Below, one piece after another: positions 47,901 through 50,665 of a stretch of 64,000 nucleotides of DNA (the first letter of the stretch is position 1; the number at the start of each line of letters is the position of its first letter). The DNA is taken from contig NC_092706.1 in the NCBI RefSeq assembly GCF_964275005.1, forward strand, positions 25,640,942-25,704,941, written 5' to 3'. Made by a program: the position numbers and the translations under genes. This DNA comes from Diadema setosum (Eukaryota > Echinodermata > Echinoidea > Diadematoida > Diadematidae). The notes below the pieces were generated by a model. The model had not been told where the DNA came from and searched no databases. It worked only from the letters and a program-made list of their open reading frames with translations.

Positions 47901-48806
47901 TGTGAGGAACTGTATGCTACAGCCGACATGGATGATTATAGCCCGTTGAATCATGATGGCCAAAACTGTCAGACGTACTATCCCGACTCAAATTATCAGA
48001 CAAGAGGAGGTCAAAGATCCGACCACAATTGTGATGAAAACCAGGGGGAAATGGCGGTAAATTCAGGCAGGTGTGTTGAAATGTATGCTACAGTCGATAA
48101 GCAGAGAGATGGACTGTATGCTACGGATGACTATAGTCTGTTGAATCCTCGCCAGGATTGTCAGGCGTACTATCCCGACTCAAAATATCAGACAAGGGAG
48201 GGCCAAAGATCCGACGAGAACTGTGATGATGACCAGGGAGAAATGGCGGTAAATTCAGGCAAGTGTGAGGAAATGTATGCTACAGTCGATAAGCAGAGAG
48301 ATGGACTGTATGCTACAGCCAATTCGGATGACTATAGTCTGTTGAATCCTCGCCAAGATTGTCAGGTCTACTATCCTAACCCAGAATATCAGGCAAGACG
48401 GAACGACAGATATGACCTGGAAGACCATGAAAAAATGGCGGTAAATATAGGCATTTGTGAGGAACTGTATGCCACAGTTGATAAACAGAGAGATGGACGT
48501 ACAAACGGAGACGGAAGTGTTGCCTCGCACCAAGGCATCACAGATAATAGAATCAGCGCCGAGAAGTCAACTTTAGAACTCTACGCAACGGTAGATAAGA
48601 CAGGAGGAAAGTTCCCAGAGAAGACCTGTGCTGTGTCCGCAAGTAGTTGCGAGGAAGTATACGCAGAAGTGAATAAACAGGCAGGTGGACACTCAAACAG
48701 AAACGGGTCCGTGGAAGAGCATCAACTTCCAACGGGAGAAAACTTCATGGATATAAATTCTGTAGATGAAATCTACGCAGAGTTAGATGACATGTGGGGA
48801 CAGTAG
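1449..48806 (+). CDS. Multi-exon transmembrane receptor: CUB-like, SRCR, WSC, four CCP/sushi, TM, tyrosine-repeat tail
   Basis: Eleven exons join without a frame break into 4302 coding bases (1433 residues plus stop). Approximate residues: signal peptide 1-30; CUB-like 36-141; SRCR 145-242 (six Cys); WSC 244-337; CCP domains at 341-405, 411-477, 485-543 and 553-616; membrane segment 621-648; KKKKR; cytoplasmic tail 649-1433. Every intron between exons 1 and 10 is phase 1, the usual pattern for shuffled extracellular modules. The intron before the tail exon is phase 2. The domains point to a cell-surface glycan- or protein-binding receptor, and the tail carries many YxxV/YxxL/YxxA motifs likely to be phosphorylated and bound by SH2 proteins. 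The TM segment has no charged residue, so pairing with a charged adaptor is not suggested. Ligand and pathway are unknown. Introns 3 and 6 are swollen to 17.2 and 11.5 kb by mobile elements. Extra exons hidden in those introns cannot be excluded, because phase 1-1 cassettes could be added without a frame clash. Confidence 0.85.
1543..2069 (+). other. Receptor intron 1
   Basis: The intron is flanked by GTAAGT and CTGCAG. It contains a (CA)n(CT)n microsatellite at about 1935-1971 and no second coding signal. Confidence 0.7.
2070..2402 (+). CDS. Receptor exon 2: divergent CUB-like domain
   Basis: The exon follows acceptor CTGCAG (AG at 2068-2069), ends before GTAACT, and is phase 1-1 (111 codons). 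It encodes a beta-rich module of about 105 residues bounded by cysteines (DCSTDEF near the start, IEASC near the end). The run WDLEAPDGERMVLRL, then VVVTVNDDI, then GHKLRLGLYTSTDKIRAYVY follows the strand order of CUB domains (WxIxAPxGxxVxL; xDGxx; SNxLxLxFxSD). It has only two cysteines rather than the usual four, so I call it CUB-like by inference from layout and spacing. Confidence 0.7.
2640..3165 (-). mobile_element. 3' fragment of a LINE, minus strand
   Basis: (ATTCA)n at about 2646-2667 followed by AAAGTTTATTTCATTTTTCG is the reverse complement of a typical CR1/L2-type 3' end (ATGAAATAAACTTT plus short tandem repeats). The stretch translated on the minus strand as LQRGPHTTSSVFLVGPFIF at 2844-3029 recurs in the same setting on the plus strand at about 39560-39630 (LRGPRSTSIVFLVGPSIF). 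This marks a shared LINE 3' UTR family. Confidence 0.6.
3172..3216. repeat. (AT)n microsatellite
   Basis: Uninterrupted AT dinucleotides, about 20 units, lie between LINE remnants in intron 2. The Tyr/Ile-rich open frame over it is an artefact of the repeat. Confidence 0.9.
3380..4890 (-). mobile_element. CR1/L2-like LINE, 3' half, minus strand, decayed
   Basis: The 3' end is marked by (TTTCA)n at about 3385-3415. The frame at 4006-4245 reads YHTRRSNEFHLRLLRTLLAQ and then GPRFWNSLSCDIKDSLSLNL, the conserved C-terminal part of CR1/L2 reverse transcriptase polyproteins. Further upstream on the element, the minus-strand frame at 4686-5015 shows LSFILFADDSNIF, the FADD box (palm motif C) of reverse transcriptase. 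Frames between these are broken, so the copy is dead. The endonuclease half is missing (5' truncated). Confidence 0.75.
5480..5949. mobile_element. Inverted-repeat element packed with CGAAT/ATTCG motifs
   Basis: The ends are imperfect inverted repeats: AAGCATCGGTTACACCGGAG on the left, and TCGTGTAACCATGGCTT (reverse complement AAGCCATGGTTACACGA) on the right. The interior of about 450 bases holds about two dozen CGAAT or ATTCG pentamers in both orientations, often as CCGAATA or ATTCGGG. It has no coding capacity: open frames on both strands here are products of the repeat. A non-autonomous DNA transposon (MITE) is the best reading. Target duplications are not clear. Confidence 0.6.
5950..7766 (+). 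other. Remainder of receptor intron 2
   Basis: Mostly AT-rich intron sequence. It holds a poly-A run at about 6275-6302, an approximately 60-bp direct repeat around GCGACACACAATGTAA at 6529-6555 and 6585-6610, and (CA)n followed by (AT)n at about 7139-7210. No coding signal is seen before the exon at 7767. Confidence 0.5.
7767..7988 (+). CDS. Receptor exon 3: N-terminal part of SRCR domain
   Basis: Acceptor GGTACACAG ends at 7766 and donor GTAAGT follows 7988; the exon is phase 1-1 (74 codons). It reads LELIGERSPLEGFVL, then NSFVCREGFTEHVADSICGE, then LGFP. This matches the SRCR pattern (xLxxG near the start, VCxxGWxxxxAxVxCxxLGFP). The end, VNWIKATDCQQ, fits the SRCR segment that precedes the C-terminal cysteines on the next exon. 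With exon 4 the domain has six cysteines, as in group A SRCR domains. Confidence 0.8.
8590..8911 (-). mobile_element. LINE C-terminal segment, minus strand (downstream half of an interrupted copy)
   Basis: Minus-strand frames read MLYNSLILWYISYCNAVWAT and SGYPDHSDPLFAELKTLKVN, the same C-terminal RT-associated region seen intact at 60507-60977. This is the continuation of the LINE at 14868-15990. The two halves are separated by the palindromic element 8912-14864, and the intact homologue near 61000 shows they belong together. Confidence 0.8.
9693..10870 (-). pseudogene. Decayed element gene, left-arm copy (LTGCD/SDESDE-type protein)
   Basis: Minus-strand frames read HILVSPTGCDFTSRFSRKER and KVKPYQKM-like sequence (10102-10419), followed by a C-terminal frame (9693-9995) with an acidic Ser/Asp run (SDESDESDESDGSVSDDEDI). 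The same order is present in the right arm in mirror orientation. The TGCDxTSxF motif occurs, as I recall, in repetitive uncharacterised invertebrate proteins. Frameshifts and stops show it is not functional. Confidence 0.6.
12005..12775 (+). mobile_element. Two tandem copies of a TA-flanked MITE inside the palindrome's right arm
   Basis: TTAAAGGGACTGTGTAG at 12008 and TTAAAGGGCTCATACAG at 12330 start two copies of the family seen best at 42712-43097. The second ends near CTGTATAGTCTCTTTAA (about 12764). The first is shortened at its 3' end. Homology includes the phrases GAAAGAGCATGTAATT and GGATGTCTCAGC. Confidence 0.7.
12809..14076 (+). pseudogene. Decayed element gene, right-arm copy; possible PIN/FEN-like nuclease remnant
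   Basis: Successive frames read HLVLDKIYQSPSIKDPEGNL, then GPDQVQRHRGKDLLKSSSFK, then HHEEAN, then RSSDTDVFILLYCARSDEG, then SLTGCDFTSRFCRIGKVKPY, and end with an acidic Ser/Asp tail (13672-14076). The order EEA(D), DTD, GCD resembles the acidic metal-binding residues of PIN/FEN-type nuclease folds; this is inference by eye. At least two frameshifts separate the pieces, so the copy is dead. It mirrors the left-arm copy. Confidence 0.6.
14868..15990 (-). mobile_element. CR1/L2-like LINE, minus strand, reverse transcriptase region (upstream half of interrupted copy)
   Basis: The minus-strand frame at 15613-15912 reads KIAKVIPIYKKDDSSLVSNY and then RPISILPNLFKVIERL (RT motif 1-2 region). The frame at 15203-15475 reads QCGVQQGSILGPVLFLVYIN (RT motif 4). 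The frame at 14813-15025 reads ESIKFLGIYTKENMKWNSHV. The domain order is that of CR1/L2 reverse transcriptases. The copy is 5' truncated and frameshifted, and it continues at 8911-8590 beyond the palindromic insertion. Confidence 0.85.
16005..17290 (+). mobile_element. CR1/L2-like LINE, plus strand, linker and RT fragment
   Basis: Frames from about 16005 read KSINRKHKLYSSYVKTPTNE (EN-RT linker), SLKSSKSSGSDDIAPRVVKE, KIVPVYKKDDNKNLINYRPI, FLDLSKAFDTQDHNILLSKL and HGSVFCPLLFLI. These are RT motifs 0 to 4 in order. Frame breaks occur at about 16735 and 16935. It is cut off at about 17290, where a different LINE begins. Confidence 0.85.
17935..18180. mobile_element. 246-bp MITE with about 34-bp perfect terminal inverted repeats
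   Basis: The left end starts TGAAGAGTTTGTTCGCAAAA and the right end is its reverse complement (…TTTTGCGAACAAACTCTTCA), with the match running about 34 bases inward. It sits inside the endonuclease-RT linker of the LINE at 17291-21770, and the LINE frame resumes right after it. It has no coding capacity. Confidence 0.8.
19082..20170. mobile_element. Helentron-like non-autonomous element with about 157-bp tandem units
   Basis: It interrupts the LINE RT frame (…NLTEVF at 19079, resuming FNVDLGVKQGC after 20176). CCCCGCCG at 19080-19087 and CGGCGGGG at 20134-20141 form short inverted ends. A perfect hairpin, ATTACGC-ACC-GCGTAAT, follows at 20148-20164, close to the 3' border. TTTTCC flanks both sides (19076-19081, 20171-20176). 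The inside is about five units of about 157 bases (TGCTACTCC at 19311, 19503, 19662, 19819 and 19975) containing TTTGACCTTTGACCTTGA. The first unit is longer by a 35-bp palindromic insertion. Confidence 0.65.
20464..20704. repeat. Inverted duplication (hairpin) inside the LINE
   Basis: About 115 bases of LINE coding sequence (containing CAAGCAAAAACCACGTCTAT and TTGATACTGTTGACTCATAT) are followed at once by their reverse complement ending ATCGTGGTTTTTGCTTGGC. Only a few bases separate the arms near GGAACCAAGGTTC. It breaks the RT reading frame. Confidence 0.85.
22154..23716 (+). repeat. 521-bp unit in about three tandem copies (LINE 3' end)
   Basis: GGCAATACGTTTAAGACC recurs at about 22154, 22676 and 23197, a spacing of 521-522. 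Units 2 and 3 look base-identical by eye: the open frames 22571-23080 and 23092-23601 give the same 169 residues. Unit 1 differs at a few sites (K/L and Q/R changes). Each unit contains the end of the LINE ORF, its stop and part of its 3' UTR up to a GT-rich stretch. Confidence 0.9.
23717..23765. repeat. GT-rich microsatellite
   Basis: (GT)n with interruptions follows the last 521-bp unit. The junction GGGTGTGG in the tandem units starts in this same GT-rich sequence, which may have helped the duplication. Confidence 0.8.
24140..24960 (-). mobile_element. LINE endonuclease-RT linker fragment, minus strand
   Basis: The minus-strand frame at 23949-24383 reads ATRNMSATWKVINDVIGKQK and then CCFNEYFVDIG, the usual linker before RT. 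Further along the minus strand (24400-24890) are KNPWITKGIFRSIKKRNALY and SSTLIDNIFTNIATDYSKSG, the end of the endonuclease domain and the start of the linker. It abuts the 3' tail of the plus-strand LINE at 24140. Confidence 0.75.
25184..25261 (+). CDS. Receptor exon 4: C-terminal part of SRCR domain
   Basis: Acceptor TTTTAATCTCACAG ends at 25183 and donor GAG|GTGGGT follows 25261; phase 1-1, only 26 codons. It reads LGSVVRCSWTSTECTSESAV and then KLICR: three cysteines and the xVxLxC end of an SRCR domain, completing exon 3. It is too short for ORF scans by itself and shares an open frame with intron sequence upstream. Confidence 0.75.
25262..27714 (+). other. Receptor intron 4
   Basis: It holds a LINE fragment at 26290-26860, a poly-A run at about 26861-26878, and (TTG)n-like sequence at about 27092-27115. 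A stretch near 27590-27620 (AATAAACAAACTATTGAATT) resembles a LINE 3' end and a similar piece near 59440. No other coding signal. Confidence 0.5.
26290..26860 (+). mobile_element. LINE C-terminal fragment, plus strand
   Basis: The frame at 26327-26692 reads VLPYLNYRILAWGIHIRHYK, then PEHKILKIKQLYLFQLGQFM, then RDETMNFIFPSLVRTVHTQN, the CR1/L2 C-terminal region with local frame damage. The 3' end AATGAAATAAACTTTGAACT lies at about 26830, followed by poly-A. Confidence 0.7.
27715..27999 (+). CDS. Receptor exon 5: WSC domain
   Basis: Acceptor TTTCTCCTTGCAG ends at 27714 and donor ATG|GTAAGA follows 27999; phase 1-1 (95 codons). It begins EPGYLGCYNG, the hallmark GYxGCY start of a WSC domain. 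ECASMCRERRNNGDIAVIHK and ACLCVPS then fit the xCxxxCxxxxxxxxGLxxGxxCxC core. WSC domains are thought to bind carbohydrate, and the placement between SRCR and CCP modules suggests a glycan- or pathogen-surface-binding ectodomain. Confidence 0.85.
28355..28504. mobile_element. Approximately 150-bp MITE (GGGCCCGTTTCATAAAA family)
   Basis: Left end GGGCCCGTTTCATAAAACTT and right end AAGTTTTATGAAACGGCCCC are inverted repeats of about 20 bases. The inside repeats TGACAAGTT/AACTTGTCA-type sequence. It lies in intron 5 and has no coding capacity. Confidence 0.85.
28674..28883 (+). CDS. Receptor exon 6: CCP/sushi domain 1
   Basis: Acceptor TTATTCGTATAG ends at 28673 and donor GGA|GTAAGT follows 28883; phase 1-1 (70 codons). 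It reads FCDRLGIVQNGAWDSTNTWF, then GSLATLTCDQGFILNGNATL, then QC, W and SC. The four cysteines, the tryptophan before the last one and the LxCDxGFxLNGxxxxxC core define a CCP (sushi) module. A potential N-glycosylation site is NAT. Confidence 0.85.
29880..30170 (+). repeat. Left part of a roughly 214-bp tandem repeat array, split by insertions
   Basis: It contains a unit with GGCGCTGCTAGCACAAAAAC and GATTTCTGTCGCAAGGAGG. The same sequence recurs at 36240-36290 on the far side of the MITE insertion. A (TTG)n tract of about 15 units lies inside at 29942-29988. Confidence 0.7.
30416..35740. mobile_element. Long-TIR element, copy 1 (5325 bp, TA target duplication)
   Basis: Ends GTAGAGCAG…CTGCTCTAC are flanked by TA on both sides. 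The inverted arms extend about 1 kb: each arm holds five modules of about 162 bases carrying GATGACCTCTAGAGGTCA-type sequence, in opposite orientation. The middle (about 31450-34600) has only short open frames, a (TTC)n run at 33447-33500, and a minus-strand segment at 33986-34249 reading SMPLRTVLEYACIIWDPFTQ, which resembles a LINE RT C-terminal region. No transposase is recognised, so it is probably non-autonomous. A second copy lies at 51115-57482. Confidence 0.8.
33986..34249 (-). pseudogene. Possible LINE C-terminal fragment inside long-TIR element, copy 1
   Basis: An 87-codon minus-strand frame reads GVPIGCSAGIKSPQQLEKVI and then MPLRTVLEYACIIWDPFTQV. The phrase LEYACxIWDP is typical of the region after RT in LINEs. 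The same frame is kept in copy 2 (55329-55592) with few changes. It is too short to be a full gene; passenger sequence is the safer call. Confidence 0.35.
35894..36540 (+). repeat. Right part of the roughly 214-bp tandem repeat array (about three units)
   Basis: CCTTCTTCTACAAT recurs at about 35901, 36114 and 36329, a spacing of 213-215. Shared phrases include ATGACATGGGTTTTGAATGT and GGGGCGCTGCTAGCACAGAA. The third unit is the most diverged. It continues the unit at 29880-30170 on the other side of the nested insertions. Confidence 0.75.
36617..37312. mobile_element. Approximately 0.7-kb TIR element (GTGACAGTGCACCTCAAAAC ends)
   Basis: ATATGTGACAGTGCACCTCA on the left and its mirror TGAGGTGCACTGTCACATAT on the right form inverted ends of about 24 bases. 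There is no coding capacity. A diverged copy with overlapping content (CCAGACATGAATTT…) lies at about 49449-50665. Confidence 0.75.
37313..38103 (+). mobile_element. LINE C-terminal fragment with (AATCA)n tail, plus strand
   Basis: It reads SCMHVLGWKSLAARRCCLLN, then MGFKALHEFAPPYLKDQFHY, then YCKRTFYYRGAVQYNNLPPN and VVYSPASFFSKL. This is the C-terminal domain of a CR1/L2-type LINE with one frame break near 37470. The 3' end is AATAAATGAATCAAATCAAA at about 38073-38103. Confidence 0.75.
38104..38310 (+). mobile_element. Short LINE 3'-end fragment with (AATCTG)n tail
   Basis: Ends ATGACAATAAACGATCTGAA followed by AATCTG repeats at about 38292-38313, the style of a LINE 3' terminus. Only the 3' UTR is left. 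Confidence 0.5.
38611..38730 (+). repeat. 67-bp direct tandem duplication
   Basis: GGTTTGAGTCAAAAGAACAC begins at 38611 and again at 38678. The matching part runs about 42 bases, to CTGGAT. Confidence 0.8.
38740..39810 (+). mobile_element. LINE C-terminal fragment and 3' UTR, plus strand
   Basis: Overlapping frames read LLKIKDLYLFNLGEFMYTYS, then HEHPTRRSNEFHLPRYERFL, then NDIKNAPSIYSFKRRLKFFY, again the CR1/L2 C-terminus, with a frameshift near 38900. The 3' UTR has the shared LRGPRSTSIVFLVGPSIF-coding stretch also seen at 2844-3029. It ends AAATGAAATAAAGTTTGAAT at about 39790-39810. Confidence 0.75.
40384..40599 (+). CDS. Receptor exon 7: CCP/sushi domain 2
   Basis: Acceptor CACATTGTAG ends at 40383 and donor AGG|GTATGC follows 40599; phase 1-1 (72 codons). 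It reads FCQHPGNVSNGEWNSTETSL, then ITLTCDDNYVINGSATVRC, then LDWNASLPTC. Four cysteines and the final Trp are in the expected places. Several N-x-S/T sites are present. The donor could slip by a base, but this choice keeps the phase of the gene. Confidence 0.85.
40600..41760 (+). other. Receptor intron 7
   Basis: Apart from the foldback element at 40930-41101 and homopolymer runs at about 41211-41220 and 41541-41559, I see nothing in this intron. Confidence 0.6.
40930..41101. mobile_element. Approximately 170-bp foldback element
   Basis: GGGTAAGTGTGTGACCCTGA and the mirror TCAGGGCCACACACTTACCC bound two arms of about 75 bases. They meet near CTCAATCGAATGAG, giving a nearly perfect hairpin. 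The arms include GACGTTTCGGCAAGCATG and its reverse complement. It lies in intron 7 and has no coding capacity. Confidence 0.85.
41761..41958 (+). CDS. Receptor exon 8: CCP/sushi domain 3
   Basis: Acceptor TTTCTTCTTTCCAG ends at 41760 and donor AAC|GTAAAT follows 41958; phase 1-1 (66 codons). It reads NCDHPGNVSHGKWNLNTTQL, then GSLVTLECDEGYIMNGSVNL, then VC and WNASTPSC. It is closely similar to exon 9 (both CDHPG(N/K)VSHGKW and WNASTPSC), so these two modules share a recent duplication. Confidence 0.85.
42540..42711 (+). mobile_element. LINE C-terminal snippet cut by a MITE
   Basis: The frame reads HSYHSIKLINCKRSFSHRAA and then AAYNNIPNDLRQLSTLPVFK, a piece of the same C-terminal LINE region as 37313-38103. 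It breaks at TTTTTA, where the MITE at 42712 begins. A poly-G run (42521-42530) lies just before it. Confidence 0.55.
42712..43097 (+). mobile_element. Reference copy of the TA-flanked, palindromic MITE
   Basis: It starts TAAAGGGACCGTGCAGTTTT and ends ACTGTACCATCCTTTAA. The ends are inverted (AAAGGGACNGTRCAGT against AAAGGATGGTACAGT), flanked by TA. The halves are roughly mirror images around about 42905 (ATTATGGGACCCACACTTTA). Other copies: 12005-12330, 12330-12775, 30171-35893 (split) and a piece at 45355-45435. Confidence 0.75.
43139..44426 (+). mobile_element. Helentron/Helitron-like non-autonomous element
   Basis: A 12-bp inverted pair, ATGCCTCCGCCA (43139-43150) and TGGCGGAGGCAT (44391-44402), bounds it. 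The 5' end also folds by itself (ATGCCTCCG…CGGAGGCAT). Near the 3' end a perfect hairpin, GTCGC-CATA-GCGAC (44405-44418), is followed after four bases (ATTT) by CTAG and then T, the classic rolling-circle 3' end (hairpin plus CTRR). The inside repeats modules of about 120-130 bases with CGTTTACGCGATAACT and AGGTCAAAGGTCAAGGTCAA. There is no Rep/helicase sequence, so it is non-autonomous. Confidence 0.75.
44912..45133 (+). CDS. Receptor exon 9: CCP/sushi domain 4 (membrane-proximal)
   Basis: Acceptor ATCATTCTCCAG ends at 44911 and donor AAG|GTAAAA follows 45133; phase 1-1 (74 codons). It reads KCDHPGKVSHGKWDSDSVRL, then VCDEGYRVNGSATLLC, then APVWNASTPSCEKDK. The open frame was too short to be flagged alone, but all CCP landmarks are present. 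The stretch SSDYGQSTHAP before the Trp is an insertion relative to exon 8. Confidence 0.85.
45134..45571 (+). other. Receptor intron 9
   Basis: It contains a fragment of the TA-flanked MITE family at about 45355-45435 (TATCTCGCAAAAAGTTAACA and CATCTCAACCGATACTATTA). The acceptor TTCCTATTCCCCGACAG precedes the membrane exon. Confidence 0.6.
45572..45677 (+). CDS. Receptor exon 10: transmembrane segment
   Basis: The acceptor ends at 45571 and donor AAAG|GTTAGT follows 45677; phase 1 in, phase 2 out (106 bases). It encodes STFSLLVLSAAFSAAFITLL and then CLITTVCYLNKKKKR: about 27 hydrophobic residues and a basic stop-transfer. This sets a type I topology with the tail in the cytoplasm. No acidic or basic residue lies within the membrane span. 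Confidence 0.85.
45678..46468 (+). other. Receptor intron 10
   Basis: No repeat family or coding signal is evident apart from short homopolymer runs. The phase 2 acceptor TCGTCTTACTGCAG lies at its end. Confidence 0.6.
46469..48806 (+). CDS. Receptor exon 11: long cytoplasmic tail with tyrosine-motif repeats and stop
   Basis: A single 2338-base exon encodes about 779 residues to the TAG at 48804-48806. Early parts: a proline-rich stretch GRPVLPVPPVPEYP (about residues 701-714, a possible SH3 site) and a basic run KLSRLPVKERSVKRLKR. From 47397 come six tandem units, each with D-D-Y-S-(P/L)-L-N, YYPD, YQT(R/K), CDEDQGEMA-like acidic sequence and (E/D)LYAT(V/A). After about 48500 come single motifs LELYATVDK, EEVYAEVNK and DEIYAELDD. 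Within units Y-A-T-A and Y-S-P-L tyrosines lie eight residues apart (ELYATADMDDYSPL). These look like kinase substrate and SH2-docking sites, but none is a textbook ITIM because the -2 residue is Glu. The upstream open frame from 46410 is intron and should not be used as a start. Confidence 0.85.
47397..48500 (+). repeat. Six in-frame tandem repeats (168-201 bp) in the receptor tail
   Basis: Units start at the second Asp of DDYS (ADYS in unit 1) at 47397, 47595, 47763, 47934, 48129 and 48330, giving lengths of 66, 56, 57, 65 and 67 codons, with unit 6 less exact. Long units keep the insert VDKQRDGLYAT; short units (2 and 3) lack it. Units 2-4 are almost identical at base level, for example the shared GGCCAAAACTGTCAGACGTA. 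This points to recent unequal exchange. Confidence 0.9.
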
Positions 48807-49238
48807 TCCACGAAGGCTGTTTATGAATATAAAACACTTTCTAGAAAGATCCATTGTACAAATAGCCCTGTGCATTGTTGTACAGTACGTAAACACGATA
48901 TAAATTTAAGCAGTGAGCTTTGTTATAGGCAATGACAGAGTAAATATATAAAGTTTCGATAGATTGTGACATCAGGTTTGGTTGTTGAATATTAGGGCAC
49001 TGTTGAATAGATTGCCATCGATAAGCATGCAAAAAGCTCAAAGAAAATGTATAGTTCTTCCTCACTTAAACGTACCATTTTCTTTTTACAAAAATGCACC
49101 GTAAAAACTTTCAATGTGTTAGAAATTCTCAAATGAATGTATATGCACGCAAACGCATACATCTTCATGTATAAATATCAGGAAGACGATTTACACGTGT
49201 TGCGAATGCCGATGTTCCGATGGAAATTACGGAAGCAA
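48807..49238 (+). other. Probable 3' UTR and flank of the receptor gene
   Basis: No coding signal. AATATAAAAC at about 48825 and TAAATATATAAAG at about 48940 are AT-rich possibilities for 3'-end processing, but no AATAAA is present close to the stop. The 3' end is not determined. Confidence 0.4.
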
Positions 49239-49404
49239 TGTTAGTATTAGTATTAGTATTAGTATTAGTATTAGTATTAGTATTAGTATTAGTATTAGTA
49301 TTAGTATTAGTATTAGTATTAGTATTAGTATTAGTATTAGTATTAGTATTAGTATTAGTATTAGTATAAGTGTTAGTATTAGTATTAGTATTAGTACTAG
49401 CATT
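49239..49404. repeat. (TTAGTA)n hexanucleotide array
   Basis: About 27 units of TTAGTA with a few changes toward the end (TAAGTGT, TAGCAT). Thr/Asn and Leu/Ile open frames across it are artefacts. It is followed by a poly-C run (49430-49439). Confidence 0.95.
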
Positions 49405-49448
49405 AGCATTATGTGGCCCTGCATCACATCCCCCCCCCCTCCAGCAGT

Positions 49449-50665
49449 CACCAGACATGAATTTGTGTTGAGAATGGATTATAACATAGCAGATTCTAAT
49501 CTTTAAAGTAACATATAATTCAATTCAAGTGGACTTTCGATACCTATCTAAATAAAAGAAAGAAAGTAAACACTCTCGAAAAGTGTGTGCTGAGGAAAGA
49601 TGATTTGAAGTTTAGGGTCTATTCAAGTGCGTAATTTCACCCAGCTGTGCTCTCTGTAGTCAATGGAACAAAGAACAGGATATAAAACTCAATGGCAACC
49701 ACTATAAAGAGATGATAAAACTAAACTAACAGTTTGTTGCAAATCATTATGCAGATTATATTCATGGCCGATACTGACTTCTAACCCAACAGCGTCAACT
49801 TTTATAAAATCATTGGTGTTAAAGTGAAAAGTGTTTCAAGGGTTTCTCGATCTAAAAACCTGTAAGTCTGATAAGGCTTACGCCAGACCAAAGCAATGCT
49901 TTCACCGAAAAAAAAGGAAAAAAAAATCCCATTCACTTCTTGATCTCAAACTCTATAAATTAACTAGACTGAAGAATTCATGATTTAGGTGTGAGTTTCT
50001 TCACTTTGTCTCCCTCCTCAAATTAAATTTGTTAAGATCGCAACTGCTGATCTGTAAATTGACAAACATGTCGGAAAAAGGAACCAGTGGGTTTCGAACC
50101 TGTCATCTATTGCTTTCCGGGCAACGACATTACAACCAAGCTGTCCCTGGTTGCCGGCAGTGACACGATGAACATGGGACAAATACCCAAGCTCCGAAAT
50201 TCCGACATTGTTATGTCAAGTAGTCCAAGGCGGACTAGGCATCATAAATGAAGAAAGATATTATTCAGAGGAGTGAAGGTTCAGATGTGAGTTTCTTCAG
50301 TTTGTCTCCCTCCACAAATTAAAGGTCGGAATTTCGGAGGTTGGAGGGTGTTTGTTTCATGTTCATCGTGCTACTGCCGGCAACCAGGGACAGCCTGGTG
50401 CATGGTTAGTGTCGCTGCCCGGAAAGTAGATCAGCAGTTGCGATATTAACAAATTTAATTTGTGGAGAGAGACAAATCAAAGAAACTCACACCAGAATCT
50501 TCACCCCTCTGAATAATATCTTTCTTTCAAGAATTGATTTCTTTAAACGAAATATAAAAATAAAACTGAAGACTGACTAGGCTTTTCCTTTTTAATCTGT
50601 TCTGAGTCCTCATGAAAAAAAAATTACGTAGTGCGATTTTTTGTCGGTTTTGTGATGTATAAAGG
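49449..50665. mobile_element. Diverged second copy of the 36617-37312 TIR element, enlarged by a foldback insertion
   Basis: CCAGACATGAATTT, GCAGATTCTAATCTTTAAAG and ACCTATCTAAATA follow the order of the copy at 36654 onward. The far end (GAGTCCTCATG… GTGCGATTTTTTGTCGGTTT) matches the region before 37300. The left terminus is missing at the poly-C run. The extra length is a palindromic SINE-like block at 49988-50492. Confidence 0.6.
49988..50492. mobile_element. Foldback block carrying tRNA-like (SINE-type) sequence
   Basis: GGTGTGAGTTTCTTCACTTT on the left pairs with AAATCAAAGAAACTCACACC on the right, and the arms run inward to TCCGAAATTCCGAC / GTCGGAATTTCGGA. On the minus strand, 50150 to 50081 reads AGCTTGGTTGTAATGTCG (A-box-like) and AGGTTCGAAACCC (B-box). 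It is a tRNA-derived SINE relic, not a tRNA gene. The right arm holds the mirror copy without a full B-box. A third copy of GAGTTTCTTCAGTTTGTCTC lies in the spacer at about 50290. Confidence 0.6.

Noticed and set aside
46961..48533. Minus-strand frames opposite the receptor tail
   Set aside because: Shadows of the real coding strand; the + strand frame is continuous, repeated and spliced consistently.
47540..48800. Canonical ITIM or ITAM motifs in the receptor tail
   Set aside because: The -2 position is Glu at most YATV/YAEV sites (ITIM needs I/V/L/S), and the paired tyrosines do not both fit YxxL/I. I describe them only as YxxV/L/A-type motifs.
49239..49404. Telomere-like repeat
   Set aside because: The unit is TTAGTA, not TTAGGG, and it lies inside normal gene-flanking sequence.
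49165..49458. Thr/Asn and Leu/Ile repeat proteins on the minus strand
   Set aside because: They are translations of the (TTAGTA)n microsatellite; no codon structure or start context supports a gene.
50081..50150. Second tRNA gene
   Set aside because: B-box present but no complete cloverleaf; embedded in a foldback repeat.
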